A stretch of DNA of 64,000 nt from M0108 sp044228695 (GTDB taxonomy: Bacteria > Pseudomonadota > Gammaproteobacteria > Chromatiales > Chromatiaceae). Positions 33,924 to 45,272 of this stretch are shown piece by piece. The notes beneath the pieces are model-generated. The model was given only the letters and a program-made list of their open reading frames with translations, made no database searches and was not told the DNA's origin. The position numbers and the translations under genes were made by a program. Numbering within the stretch: position 1 is the first letter of the stretch; each line of letters begins with the position of its first letter. The stretch covers positions 1-64,000 of the forward strand of contig JBGAUK010000007.1 in NCBI GenBank assembly GCA_044228695.1. The letters run 5' to 3'.

Positions 33924-34815
33924 GCTGGTCCCCCCCCTGGTGCAGCAGCCGTTTCCGCCGCCGGTACCCGGGCAGGATGCCAAGGTGGCCTGGCGGTTGT
34001 TCAAGGGGATTTCTGGCCTGATTCTGATCGCCATCCTGGTGGGTGGCGCTCAGTGGTTGCTGCGCCTGGAGTCCGAGTATCTGCCAGTGCGGGTGGTCAG
34101 TATCGAGGGTGAGGTGCGGCAAATGACCTTGCAGCAGATCCAGGATCGGGTCGGCCAGACGCTGGATGCGGGGATTCTCACCCAGGACCTGGCCGCCATT
34201 CAGGCCGCCATCAAGGAACTGCCCTGGGTGGGCAGCGCTGGGGTGCGCCGCGCCTGGCCGGACCGGCTGGTAATCTCGGTCCGAGAGCATAAGCCCCTGG
34301 CCCGGTGGGGCGATGATGGCCTGGTGACCGCCGAAGGCCGTGTATTCCGGCCAGACCGACATGAAATACCCCATGGTCTGCCGCGTCTGTCGGGTCCCGA
34401 TGATCAGGGGCCACAAGTGGTCGCCCGTTTCCAGGCCTGGCAGCCCTTGCTCAAGGCCCAGGGTCTGTCCATCCTGGCCCTCGAGGATGATCCAAGGGGG
34501 GCTTGGACCCTGACAACGGATGCTGGCTTCAATCTCTTGCTGGGCAAAACGGAGGTCGATTCACGCCTGGAGCGCTTCCTGCGCGCCTATCCCCACATCC
34601 TGGCAGCAGGGCGGCCGGCGCGCGTTGATATGCGATATAGTAATGGTCTAGCCGTAAGCTGGTCTGGCGCCAGGATTGCCCGGGAGCCTGATCCGAGCGC
34701 CGGCTGGTTCGTCCAGACGGATCCCGCTGGCGAGCCTTTGGCCCCCACCCCCAATCACACCCCCTTTCCCCCCCTTGGACCGCTGGTCGAGATCCGACGG
34801 TCGTCCCGGAGTTAG
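33883..34815 (+). CDS. ftsQ: Cell division protein FtsQ
   Basis: 310 residues from the ATG at 33883; a TTG at 33916, abutting the ddl stop and preceded by GGAGA, is a credible alternative start. A cytoplasmic N-terminus, one transmembrane helix (GISGLILIAILVGGAQWLL), then a POTRA domain (LPVRVVSIEGEVRQMTLQQIQDRVGQTLDAGILTQDLAAIQAAIKELPWVGSAGVRRAWPDRLVISVREHKPLARWG) and the FtsQ beta domain (GLVTAEGRVFRP, RVDMRYSNGLAVSW). It scaffolds FtsL/FtsB in the divisome. Followed by ftsA after 5 bases. Confidence 0.95.
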   Translation: MNWSGASWRRALNRLVPPLVQQPFPPPVPGQDAKVAWRLFKGISGLILIAILVGGAQWLLRLESEYLPVRVVSIEGEVRQMTLQQIQDRVGQTLDAGILTQDLAAIQAAIKELPWVGSAGVRRAWPDRLVISVREHKPLARWGDDGLVTAEGRVFRPDRHEIPHGLPRLSGPDDQGPQVVARFQAWQPLLKAQGLSILALEDDPRGAWTLTTDAGFNLLLGKTEVDSRLERFLRAYPHILAAGRPARVDMRYSNGLAVSWSGARIAREPDPSAGWFVQTDPAGEPLAPTPNHTPFPPLGPLVEIRRSSRS

Positions 34816-34820
34816 CCCAG

Positions 34821-36056
34821 ATGGCGCGGCGCGGCGATAAAAATTTATTAGTGGGGCTGGACATTGGTACCTCCAAGATCGCCTGCCTGGTGGGCGAGGA
34901 GCGGGAGGATGGTCTGATCGAGATCGTGGGGGTCGGCACCCATCCCTCGCGGGGCCTCAAGCGGGGCGTGGTGGTGGATATCGAATCCACGGTACAGTCC
35001 ATCCAGCGCGCCGTTGAGGAGGCGGAACTGATGGCCGGCTGCGAGATCCACTCGGTCCACGCGGGTATCGCCGGTAGTCATATCCGCAGTCTGAGCTCCC
35101 ATGGCATCACCGCCATCAAGGACCGGGAGGTGAGCCAGGCCGACATGGATCGGGTAATAGACGCCGCCCGGGCGGTCGCTATTCCGGCGGACCAGCGGAT
35201 TCTCCATGTTCTGCCCCAGGAATTCATCATCGATGGCCAAGAGGGCATCCGGGAGCCCATCGGCATGTGCGGTGTTCGCTTGGAGGCGCGGGTGCATCTC
35301 GTCACGGGTGCCGTCAGCGCTGCGCAGAATATCGTCAAGTGCATCCGCCGCTGCGGGCTGGAGGTGGATGATCTGGTGCTGGAGCAGCTAGGTTCGAGCT
35401 ATGCGGTGCTGGGGGAAGACGAGAAGGAGTTGGGCGTCTGCCTCATCGATATCGGCGGGGGTACCACGGACCTGGCGATTTTCACCGATGGTGCCATCCA
35501 GCACACGGCGGTCATACCTATCGCCGGAGATCAGGTGACCAATGACATTGCCGTGGCCCTGCGCACCCCGACCCAGTATGCGGAGCGTATCAAGGTCCGT
35601 CATGCCTGCGCCCTGGCACACCTCGCGGGAGGGGGCGAAATGATCGAGGTGCCAAGTATTGGCGAACGCCCCCCACGCCGTCTGTCGCGTCAGACCCTGG
35701 CCGAGGTGGTGGAGCCTCGTTACGAGGAGTTGCTCAACTTGGCGCTGGCGGAGTTGCGCCGCACTGGCCTGGAGGCCAAGGTCGCCAGCGGGGTCGTCAT
35801 GACCGGTGGCAGTTCCAAGATGGCGGGGCTCATGGACCTGGCGGAGGAGGTCTTCCATATGCCCGTTCGCCTTGGGCACCCCCAGAATGCCGTGGGATTG
35901 GAGGAGGTGATGACTAATCCCATCCACGCTACAGGGGTCGGCCTCCTCCTGTACGCCCGCCAAAACCGATTCGCCTTCCGTTCCCTGCCGAAAGAGAAGC
36001 AGGGGCTAAAGGGGGTACTGGCGCGGATGAGGAGTTGGTTCCAGGGGAATTTCTGA
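34821..36056 (+). CDS. ftsA: Cell division protein FtsA
   Basis: 411 residues, actin-like ATPase. Phosphate 1 motif NLLVGLDIGTSKIACLVGE, the 1C domain region with HVLPQEFIIDGQEGIREPIGMCGVRLEARVHLVTG, phosphate 2 in CLIDIGGGTTDLAIFTDG, adenosine motif VVMTGGSSKMAGLMDLAEEVF. The C-terminus ends in the amphipathic membrane-targeting helix (LARMRSWFQGNF). It anchors the FtsZ ring to the membrane. A 147-bp gap with an 8-T run just after the stop separates it from ftsZ, so ftsZ may have its own promoter. Confidence 0.98.
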   Translation: MARRGDKNLLVGLDIGTSKIACLVGEEREDGLIEIVGVGTHPSRGLKRGVVVDIESTVQSIQRAVEEAELMAGCEIHSVHAGIAGSHIRSLSSHGITAIKDREVSQADMDRVIDAARAVAIPADQRILHVLPQEFIIDGQEGIREPIGMCGVRLEARVHLVTGAVSAAQNIVKCIRRCGLEVDDLVLEQLGSSYAVLGEDEKELGVCLIDIGGGTTDLAIFTDGAIQHTAVIPIAGDQVTNDIAVALRTPTQYAERIKVRHACALAHLAGGGEMIEVPSIGERPPRRLSRQTLAEVVEPRYEELLNLALAELRRTGLEAKVASGVVMTGGSSKMAGLMDLAEEVFHMPVRLGHPQNAVGLEEVMTNPIHATGVGLLLYARQNRFAFRSLPKEKQGLKGVLARMRSWFQGNF

Positions 36057-36203
36057 GTTTTTTTTCACGGCCTTCAGGGGTCGTGGCCGGCGTTGCCCTG
36101 GTCGGGGATGCCAAGATGTGGATCGCGGCCATCCGGTTGGAAGTCCTGGGTGGTTCGAGGGATAAACGTTTAGATATCAAATAATTGCAATAGGAGTCAA
36201 TGA

Positions 36204-37352
36204 ATGTTCGAGCTGATGGATACCCATACCCAGAACGCCGTCATCAAGGTCATCGGTGTTGGCGGCGGTGGCGGCAATGCCGTTAACCACATGATGGAGT
36301 CCTCCATTGAAGGCGTGGAATTTATCTGCGCCAACACAGATGCCCAGGCGCTGAAGCATTCCAGTGTCAAGACCATACTGCAATTGGGCGCCGCCATCAC
36401 CAAGGGGCTGGGCGCCGGCGCCAGTCCCCTCGTGGGCCGCCAGGCGGCGGAAGAGGATCGCGACCGGATTCGCGATGCCCTGGAAGGGGCCGATATGGTC
36501 TTCATCACCGCCGGCATGGGCGGTGGCACCGGCACGGGGGCTACGCCCGTCGTTGCCGAGGTGGCCAAGGAGTTGGGCATCCTGACGGTGGCGGTGGTGA
36601 CCAAGCCCTTCCCCTTCGAGGGCGGCAAGCGCATGAAGATCGCCGAGGAGGGTATCGAGGCCCTCGCGAGCCGGGTCGATTCCCTCATCACCATTCCAAA
36701 CGAGAAACTGCTGGCGGTGCTGGGCAAGGAAATGAGCCTGCTCAATGCCTTCAAGGCCGCCAACGACGTCCTGCTCAATGCGACCCGGGGTGTGGCCGAA
36801 CTCATCACCCGTCACGGCCTCATCAACGTGGACTTTGCCGACGTCAAGACCGTCATGTCCGAGATGGGCGAGGCGATGATGGGCATGGGCGCGGCGACGG
36901 GGGTGAACCGGGCGCGGGAGGCGGCGGAGGCGGCCATCAACAGCCCCCTCCTGGGCGATATCGACCTCTCGGGCGCCAAGGGTATCCTGGTCAACATCAC
37001 CGCCGGCATGGATCTCACCATCGGTGAATTCGACGAGGTGGGTAACACGGTCCGGGACTTTGCCGACGAGGATGCCACCGTGGTGGTGGGCACCGTCATC
37101 GACCCCGATCTGGACGACGAGATGCGGGTCACCGTGGTCGCCACTGGTCTCGGGGGCAATCGTGGCCGCGGGAGTTCCCAGACCCGCGCCGATAGCCCCC
37201 GGCTGCAGGTGGTGGCCAATGATCGCACCACGCCCAAGGCCTCCAGCTACTCGGATCCCTTTGGCCGTAAATCCAAGTCCTCCGCCGCCAATACGCAGCC
37301 CGACCTGGATTATCTGGACATCCCCGCCTTCCTGCGTCGCCAGGCTGACTGA
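36204..37352 (+). CDS. ftsZ: Cell division GTPase FtsZ
   Basis: 382 residues, ATG at 36204 with TAGGAG 7 bases before it. Tubulin-like GTPase: KVIGVGGGGGNAVNHMMESSIEGVEFICANTDAQAL, the GTP-binding GMGGGTGTGATPVVAEVAKELG near residue 105, the T7 loop in NVDFADVKTVMSEMGEAMMGMGAA. A short variable linker leads to the C-terminal peptide LDYLDIPAFLRRQAD, which binds FtsA and ZipA-type partners. Forms the Z ring. Downstream lies a strong hairpin (37420-37449). Confidence 0.99.
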   Translation: MFELMDTHTQNAVIKVIGVGGGGGNAVNHMMESSIEGVEFICANTDAQALKHSSVKTILQLGAAITKGLGAGASPLVGRQAAEEDRDRIRDALEGADMVFITAGMGGGTGTGATPVVAEVAKELGILTVAVVTKPFPFEGGKRMKIAEEGIEALASRVDSLITIPNEKLLAVLGKEMSLLNAFKAANDVLLNATRGVAELITRHGLINVDFADVKTVMSEMGEAMMGMGAATGVNRAREAAEAAINSPLLGDIDLSGAKGILVNITAGMDLTIGEFDEVGNTVRDFADEDATVVVGTVIDPDLDDEMRVTVVATGLGGNRGRGSSQTRADSPRLQVVANDRTTPKASSYSDPFGRKSKSSAANTQPDLDYLDIPAFLRRQAD

Positions 37353-37419
37353 GCGCCTCCCGCCGGGAGTGGGTCTGCCTGGGTCGGGCAGGTCCAACCT
37401 GGTGGAGCGCAAGAGACCC

Positions 37420-37449
37420 ACCGCCGGTGGTCCAGGAGCCACCGGCGGT
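37420..37449 (+). terminator. Hairpin downstream of ftsZ
   Basis: ACCGCCGGTGG (37420-37430) pairs perfectly with CCACCGGCGGT (37439-37449) around an 8-base loop. It is 67 bases after the ftsZ stop. The sequence after it has only short T runs, so it is an imperfect intrinsic terminator; it may attenuate or terminate the dcw transcript or protect the ftsZ 3' end. Confidence 0.55.
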
Positions 37450-37500
37450 TCCCGTTGTGGCTTTCCCCCCCTTGGCGTCTTCGTTGGCGCTCGCCTTCGA

Positions 37501-37604
37501 CAAGAAAATCAATACGATTTTCTTGCAACAAAACCCAGCTAGGGATAATAATGCGGGAAAACCCTTAGGGGTTGGAGCGCGGTTTTTCGCTGTCAGCGGA
37601 AAAA
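37501..37604 (+). promoter_or_regulatory. Hairpin-rich leader upstream of lpxC
   Basis: CAAGAAAATC (37501-37510) and GATTTTCTTG (37516-37525) form a perfect 10-bp hairpin. TTTTTCGCTG and a CAGCGGAAAAA arm (37583-37604) form a second, nearly perfect one with a tiny loop. Both lie in the 337-bp ftsZ-lpxC spacer, which has no convincing gene. The AT-rich stems stand out from the GC-rich surroundings and could be an operator, a terminator for ftsZ read-through, or an lpxC leader element. Confidence 0.45.
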
Positions 37605-37689
37605 GGGCGCCATCCCAATAAATTAGGCCAAACGGGGATCGACCCGGGCCGTATCCGGTTCAGCAACGGGCACCAAGAGGAGAGGGGCG

Positions 37690-38604
37690 ATGATCAGGCA
37701 GCGTACGCTCAAAAATGTCATCCGCGCCACGGGCGTCGGCTTGCACACCGGTGACAAGGTCTACCTAACCCTGCGACCCGCGGCCCCGGACACCGGCATC
37801 GTCTTTCGCCGCACCGATCTCGCCGTGCCGGTGGATATACCTGCCTGTCCGCTGAATGTGGGCGATACCCGCCTCTCCACCACTCTGGTTAAGGACGGGG
37901 TGCGCATCTCGACCGTGGAGCATCTGCTCTCGGCCTTCGCCGGCCTGGGTATCGACAATGCCTACGTGGACGTCAGCGCGGCGGAGGTGCCCATCATGGA
38001 TGGCAGTGCCGGCCCCTTCGTCTTCCTGATCCAGTCGGCGGGCATCGAGGAGCAGAATCGTGCCAAGCGTTTTGTCCGCATCAAACGCCGGGTCCGGGTG
38101 GAGGACGGCGACAAGTACGCCATGTTCGAGCCCTATGACGGCTTCAAGGTGGAGTTTGCCATCGATTTCGATCATCCAGCCTTCCCCTCCCGTACCCGGG
38201 CGGCGACCGTCGATCTGTCCGCCACCTCTTTCGTCAAGGAGGTTAGCCGGGCCCGCACCTTCGGTTTCCTGCGCGACATCGAAGCCCTGCGCCAACAGAA
38301 CCTGGCCTTGGGTGGGAGCATGGATAACGCGGTGGTGGTGGATGACTACCGGGTGCTCAACGAGGAAGGGCTGCGCTATGAGGACGAGTTTGTCCGCCAT
38401 AAAATCCTGGATGCCATCGGTGACCTCTATCTCCTGGGTCATTCCCTGATCGGTGCCTTCCGGGGCTACAAATCGGGTCATGGGCTGAATAATCAGCTCC
38501 TGCGCGCCCTGATCGCCGACCGCTCCGCCTGGGAAGAGGTCACCTACGAGGAGGATGGCGCCGCTCCGGCGCGCGTCCGCCGCCTGCAGTTGGCCATCGC
38601 CTGA
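37690..38604 (+). CDS. lpxC: UDP-3-O-acyl-N-acetylglucosamine deacetylase LpxC
   Basis: 304 residues, ATG preceded by a strong purine-rich Shine-Dalgarno (GAGGAGAGGGG). MIRQRTLKNVIRATGVGLHTGDKVYLTLRPA start, zinc ligand His in STVEHLLSAFAGLGIDNAYV, EVPIMDGSAGPFVFLI, GGSMDNAVVVDDYRVLNEEGLRYEDEFVRHKILDAIGDLYLLGHSLIGAF, and the catalytic His in GYKSGHGLNNQLLRAL. It is the committed step of lipid A synthesis in the cytosol. Its presence right after ftsZ is the standard gammaproteobacterial arrangement. Confidence 0.98.
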   Translation: MIRQRTLKNVIRATGVGLHTGDKVYLTLRPAAPDTGIVFRRTDLAVPVDIPACPLNVGDTRLSTTLVKDGVRISTVEHLLSAFAGLGIDNAYVDVSAAEVPIMDGSAGPFVFLIQSAGIEEQNRAKRFVRIKRRVRVEDGDKYAMFEPYDGFKVEFAIDFDHPAFPSRTRAATVDLSATSFVKEVSRARTFGFLRDIEALRQQNLALGGSMDNAVVVDDYRVLNEEGLRYEDEFVRHKILDAIGDLYLLGHSLIGAFRGYKSGHGLNNQLLRALIADRSAWEEVTYEEDGAAPARVRRLQLAIA

Positions 38605-38643
38605 TACTCTCCCTTCCCCCCTGGGCCTGCTAGCCGGGCCGGG

Positions 38644-39102
38644 TTAAATGTCCCCGGCTCCGGCTACGGCTCGTGCCAGCCGGCACAGCGCCCGCCCAAG
38701 TTCCGTATCGCCCTGGGCCTCCCCCGCCTGCCGGAGCAGGGCAGCCGTGGCCGGGGAGATCCTTGCCCTGGGCCTGTCCATTTCCAGGGCCCGCCTGGCA
38801 ACCGCCAAGGGTTGGACGCGGACCTGGCAGGCCTCGATTTCCCCCTGGGTGCTGCTGAGATTGGCCGTCAGTTCCGGGGCCTGAAAGCGGAGCCGCGAGG
38901 CCCAGGCCGGTGAGTCAGTGATCAGGGTCAGCTTGCCCTCCTCTAGGGTGGCGTAGAGACAATGGGCGTCGAGCGGGGGCAACAGGCGAGCGCGGACGGC
39001 TTGCAATAACTGTCGCTGCCGGTCGACGATGGCTAGCAGCGCGCCTCGGGTCTCGCTGTCGCTCACGCAGCGGAGGGCGTGGCGGAGGGGTCTGGGGGCC
39101 AT
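38644..39102 (-). CDS. DUF721 / DciA-like protein
   Basis: 152 residues on the minus strand, ATG at 39102. N-terminal DUF721 segment (PLRHALRCVSDSETRGALLAIVDRQRQLLQAVRARLLPPLDAHC) and the typical strand GKLTLITDSPAWASRLRFQAPELTANL. DUF721 proteins include DciA, the loader of the replicative helicase DnaB in bacteria lacking DnaC. The position between lpxC and an M23 peptidase/secA matches the Pseudomonas-type locus. The C-terminal half is more divergent. Convergent with lpxC. Confidence 0.75.
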   Translation of the reverse strand: MAPRPLRHALRCVSDSETRGALLAIVDRQRQLLQAVRARLLPPLDAHCLYATLEEGKLTLITDSPAWASRLRFQAPELTANLSSTQGEIEACQVRVQPLAVARRALEMDRPRARISPATAALLRQAGEAQGDTELGRALCRLARAVAGAGDI

Positions 39103-39256
39103 GGGGTAAAGAGGTCCGTAGGTGGTTTCAAGATATTGATTTATAATGATTGACTCGCCATGTGGGCGGCCCTGGAGGGGAGGTTAACCATTTTTTGCTT
39201 GGCGGGGAGGCAGTCGTCCGGTAAGATAACCGAGTTTTTTGCAACGGAATTACTGG

Positions 39257-40177
39257 ATGAAAAACTGCATTTCGCACCGATGTCATGTTGGCATTGGGCC
39301 CCGGACGCAGCTTTGGCTCAGTGTCCTGGTCCTTGCCCTGGTCGTTGCCGGCGCGGGTGCCGCCGGCTTTTGGTACGGTCAAATCCGTTTGGCGAGCGAG
39401 ACAGGCAGCGATCGGAATTCCCTGCTGATGGCCTCCCTGGCCCAGAAGAAAAGCGATGATCTCACCTTAAGTGAGCTGCAATCATCCGGCGAAATCGATG
39501 CCCTGAGCCTCAAGCTCGGCCAGATGCAGGCTGAGATCCTGCGCCTCAATGCCCTCGGTGAGCGACTGGTCGAAAAGGCCGGTCTCAGTCCCGAGGAATT
39601 CGACTTTCAGTATACCCCGCCCCAGGGTGGTCCCGAACCCCATGAGACCCTACCATCCTCGGCGGATGAATTCGCCTTTGAGATGGCCCGCCTGTCCGAT
39701 CAATTGTTGGATCGTGGCCGCAAGCTCAGGTTGCTCGACCAGCTGACCATGGAGCGGGAATTGGGGGAGGAGAGCCTGGTCACGGGCCTCCCGGTCCGTT
39801 CCGGTTACGTCTCTTCCTATTTTGGCGTTCGTAAGGACCCTATTCATGGTGGGCGGGGCTTCCATAGTGGCATCGACTATGCCGGCAAGATGGGCAGCGA
39901 CATACTGGCCGTGGCCGATGGCCTGGTTATCTTCAGTGACTCGGTGAGTGGCTACGGGCGAACGGTGGATTTACGCCACGCCAATGGGCTGGTGACCCGC
40001 TACGCCCACTGCAAAAAGCTGCTGGTCGAGGTGGGCGATCTGGTGACCAAGGGCCAGGTTATCGCAACCCTGGGCAACAGCGGTCGCTCCACCGGGCCCC
40101 ACCTCCATTTCGAGGTGCTGAGGGATGGCGTAGCCATGAATCCGCTGCGCTTGGCGGGCCTGGATCTCCCCAAGTAG
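39257..40177 (+). CDS. M23 family metallopeptidase (LytM domain)
   Basis: 306 residues from the ATG at 39257 (a TTG opens the frame six codons earlier). One N-terminal membrane anchor (LWLSVLVLALVVAGAGAAGFWYG), a coiled-coil periplasmic stalk (~65-165), then the M23 domain: zinc ligands in GRGFHSGIDYAGKMGSDILAVADG (HxxxD) and in the HCKK / GPHLHFEVLRDG block (HLHFE). The catalytic residues look intact, so this should be an active murein endopeptidase and not a degenerate activator. Divergent from the DUF721 gene and upstream of secA, as in Pseudomonas. Confidence 0.93.
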   Translation: MKNCISHRCHVGIGPRTQLWLSVLVLALVVAGAGAAGFWYGQIRLASETGSDRNSLLMASLAQKKSDDLTLSELQSSGEIDALSLKLGQMQAEILRLNALGERLVEKAGLSPEEFDFQYTPPQGGPEPHETLPSSADEFAFEMARLSDQLLDRGRKLRLLDQLTMERELGEESLVTGLPVRSGYVSSYFGVRKDPIHGGRGFHSGIDYAGKMGSDILAVADGLVIFSDSVSGYGRTVDLRHANGLVTRYAHCKKLLVEVGDLVTKGQVIATLGNSGRSTGPHLHFEVLRDGVAMNPLRLAGLDLPK

Positions 40178-40336
40178 GCCTATTCAATCTTCCTGGGCTG
40201 GTTCCGGCCCCGACAGACCCCCTTCCGGACCCGATCCAGCCCCGGGCGACAGCCGCTCGGGGCAATCGGGTTCGGCTTCCCGGCCGCTCTTGCGGTATTA
40301 TTTCCCTAGTTTTTCCTACTCCGGACAATTCCTCGC

Positions 40337-43153
<2,817 letters not shown>

Positions 43154-43262
43154 GCCACCCGCATCCGGCATTCACCCCAGCGCCCTCCCGCCGAGTGAAG
43201 GTCGCTCGGGGCTCTCGCACACAATTAAGCATTGGGGTCCCAGGACCAGGTGGGTGGCGGTG

Positions 43263-44474
43263 ATGAGTGACGAGCCGATTCCCTTTGCAGCCGTACCAGG
43301 GGTGCGACTGGCGGCGGTGGCCGCCGGCATTCGCTACCAGAACCGGAAAGACCTCTGTCTCCTGGAACTGGCCCCGGGTGCCCAATGCGCGGCGGTCTTT
43401 ACCCGCAATGCCTTCTGCGCCGCGCCCGTGATCCTGGCTCGCCGCCATCTGGCGGCCGCCGCCCCCCGCTATCTGCTCATCAATTCCGGCAACGCCAACG
43501 CCGGTACCGGTCACCGGGGCCTGGCCGATGCCGAGGCCAGTTGCGCCGCCCTCGCCGCCCTGGCGGCCTGTAGCGCCGAGGCGGTGCTGCCCTTTTCGAC
43601 GGGGGTGATCGGCGAACCCTTGCCCCTCGATCGCCTGGCGGCGGCCCTCCCCGCCGCCCTGGCCGGCCTGGATGCTGAGGCCTGGCCCCTGGCCGCCCGC
43701 GCCATCATGACCACGGATACCCGGCCCAAGCTGGCCTCGCGTACCTTTATGGTCGCGGGACGCCGGGCGGTGGTGACCGGCATCGCCAAGGGTGCGGGCA
43801 TGATCCGCCCCGATATGGCGACCATGCTGGCCTTTTTGGCGACCGATGTGGCGGTAGAGGGGGGGCTCTTGCAGGCCTGCTTGGCGGAGGCGGTGGCGAC
43901 CTCCTTCAATGCGATCACGGTGGATGGCGACACCTCCACCAACGACGCCTGCGTCCTGGCCGCCACCGGCACCCTGGGCAATGCCCCCCTCTTGGAGGCG
44001 AATTCGGCGGATTACCGGGCCTTGTGTGACGCGGTCGGGGTGCTGTGCCAGGAACTGGCCACCGCAATCGTGCGTGATGGGGAGGGGGCAACCAAGCTGG
44101 TGACCCTGGTGGTCGAAGAGGCCGCGGATGGCGGGGAGGCCCGCCGCGTCGCCGATACCATCGCCCACTCGCCCCTGGTCAAGACCGCGCTCTTCGCCTC
44201 CGACCCCAACTGGGGCCGCATCCTGGCCGCCGTGGGGCGATCGGGTCTGGCGGGCCTCGACATCGACCGGGTGCGCATCTGGCTCGGGGATACCCTGGTC
44301 GTCCGCGACGGCGGCCGCGATCCCGACTACACCGAGCAGGCGGGTCGGGATGCCATGGCGGGCACCGAGATTGGCATCCGGGTCGCTTTGGGCCGAGGCC
44401 AGGCTCGCATCCAGGTCCTGACCTGCGACCTCTCTTACGATTACGTCAAGATCAACGCCGAATATCGGACCTGA
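43263..44474 (+). CDS. argJ: Bifunctional ornithine acetyltransferase / N-acetylglutamate synthase ArgJ
   Basis: 403 residues from the ATG at 43263; upstream frame is a shadow of secA. N-terminal region with GIRYQNRKDLCLLELAPGAQCAAVFTRNAFCAAPV and LLINSGNANAGTGHRG. The autocleavage site with its catalytic Thr is in GAGMIRPDMATMLAF (~residue 190). The beta chain has VDGDTSTNDACVLAATG and FASDPNWGRILAAVGRSG, ending SYDYVKINAEYRT. It recycles the acetyl group from N-acetylornithine to glutamate in arginine synthesis. Confidence 0.98.
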   Translation: MSDEPIPFAAVPGVRLAAVAAGIRYQNRKDLCLLELAPGAQCAAVFTRNAFCAAPVILARRHLAAAAPRYLLINSGNANAGTGHRGLADAEASCAALAALAACSAEAVLPFSTGVIGEPLPLDRLAAALPAALAGLDAEAWPLAARAIMTTDTRPKLASRTFMVAGRRAVVTGIAKGAGMIRPDMATMLAFLATDVAVEGGLLQACLAEAVATSFNAITVDGDTSTNDACVLAATGTLGNAPLLEANSADYRALCDAVGVLCQELATAIVRDGEGATKLVTLVVEEAADGGEARRVADTIAHSPLVKTALFASDPNWGRILAAVGRSGLAGLDIDRVRIWLGDTLVVRDGGRDPDYTEQAGRDAMAGTEIGIRVALGRGQARIQVLTCDLSYDYVKINAEYRT

Positions 44475-44503
44475 ACCGCCCCGGATGGGGCCTGGGTTCC
44501 CGG

Positions 44504-44818
44504 CTAGGTCCGGGACGCCTTCTCCGCTATCCCCGACAGCCCAAAGCGCCGGTCGAGTTCCGCGAGGACCTGGTCCGGTCCCAGGCCTTGCTGCGCCAGC
44601 AGCACCAGGCAGTGAAACCAGAGGTCGGCGACCTCGGCGGTGATCCGGGCCGGATCGCCATCCTTAGCCGCCATGACGGTCTCGGTGGCCTCCTCGCCGA
44701 TCTTCTTGAGGATAGCGTCCAGGCCCTTGGCGTAGAGGCGGGCGACGTAGGAGCTGTCGGGCTCGGCCTGCTTGCGTTCCTCCAGCACCCGGGCCAGACG
44801 TTCGAGGATGTCGCTCAT
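44504..44818 (-). CDS. hisE: Phosphoribosyl-ATP pyrophosphatase HisE
   Basis: 104 residues. All-alpha MazG-like fold with ILERLARVLEERKQAEPDSSYVARLYAKGLDAILKKIGEEATETVMAAKDGD, the metal-binding EExxE-type region (GEEATETVMAA), and AEVADLWFHCLVLLAQQGL. It hydrolyses PR-ATP to PR-AMP, the second step of histidine synthesis. Three bases downstream of hisI, so the two consecutive activities (fused in E. coli) are separate proteins here. Convergent with argJ. Confidence 0.96.
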   Translation of the reverse strand: MSDILERLARVLEERKQAEPDSSYVARLYAKGLDAILKKIGEEATETVMAAKDGDPARITAEVADLWFHCLVLLAQQGLGPDQVLAELDRRFGLSGIAEKASRT

Positions 44819-44821
44819 GCG

Positions 44822-45211
44822 CTAGTGTCCGTAGATGGCGCTGGGGTCCTTGAGCACCGGCTCGACCTCCGCCCAGGCGCCGTCCCGTAACTCGCGGTAA
44901 AAGCAATTATGGCGGCCGGTGTGGCAGGCAATGCCGCCCTTTTGTTCCACCTCCAGCAGGATGACATCGGCGTCACAATCGAGGCGAAGGGCCTTGACGA
45001 GCTGCTCGTGGCCAGAGGATTCCCCCTTGTGCCAGAGCTTGCCCCGGGAGCGGGACCAATAGACGGCGTGGCCGCTGGCCTGGGTCGCCGCCAGGGCCTC
45101 GCGGTTCATCCAGGCCATCATGAGGATCTTGCCAGTGCCGGTCTCCTGGGCGATGGCGGGGACCAGGCCCTGGTCATTCCATTTGATGGCGTCGAGCCAG
45201 TCTGTCGTCAT
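44822..45211 (-). CDS. hisI: Phosphoribosyl-AMP cyclohydrolase HisI
   Basis: 129 residues from the ATG at 45211 (MTTDWLDAIKWNDQGLVPAIAQ). The conserved MMAWMNREALAATQASGHAVYWSRSRGKLWHKGESSGHEQ and the metal/catalytic DCDADVILLEVEQKGGIACHTGRHNCFYRE are complete. It opens the purine ring of PR-AMP to ProFAR. A 61-bp gap separates it from hisA upstream. Confidence 0.97.
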   Translation of the reverse strand: MTTDWLDAIKWNDQGLVPAIAQETGTGKILMMAWMNREALAATQASGHAVYWSRSRGKLWHKGESSGHEQLVKALRLDCDADVILLEVEQKGGIACHTGRHNCFYRELRDGAWAEVEPVLKDPSAIYGH

Positions 45212-45272
45212 GGCGAATATCACGGTTGTGCAGTGAGGTTGTCAGGAAAGCCCAGGGATGCAAGGGGCTGGT

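Noticed and set aside
36057..36203. T-run after ftsA as an intrinsic terminator
   Set aside because: The eight T residues are not preceded by a stable stem, so I do not call a terminator there.
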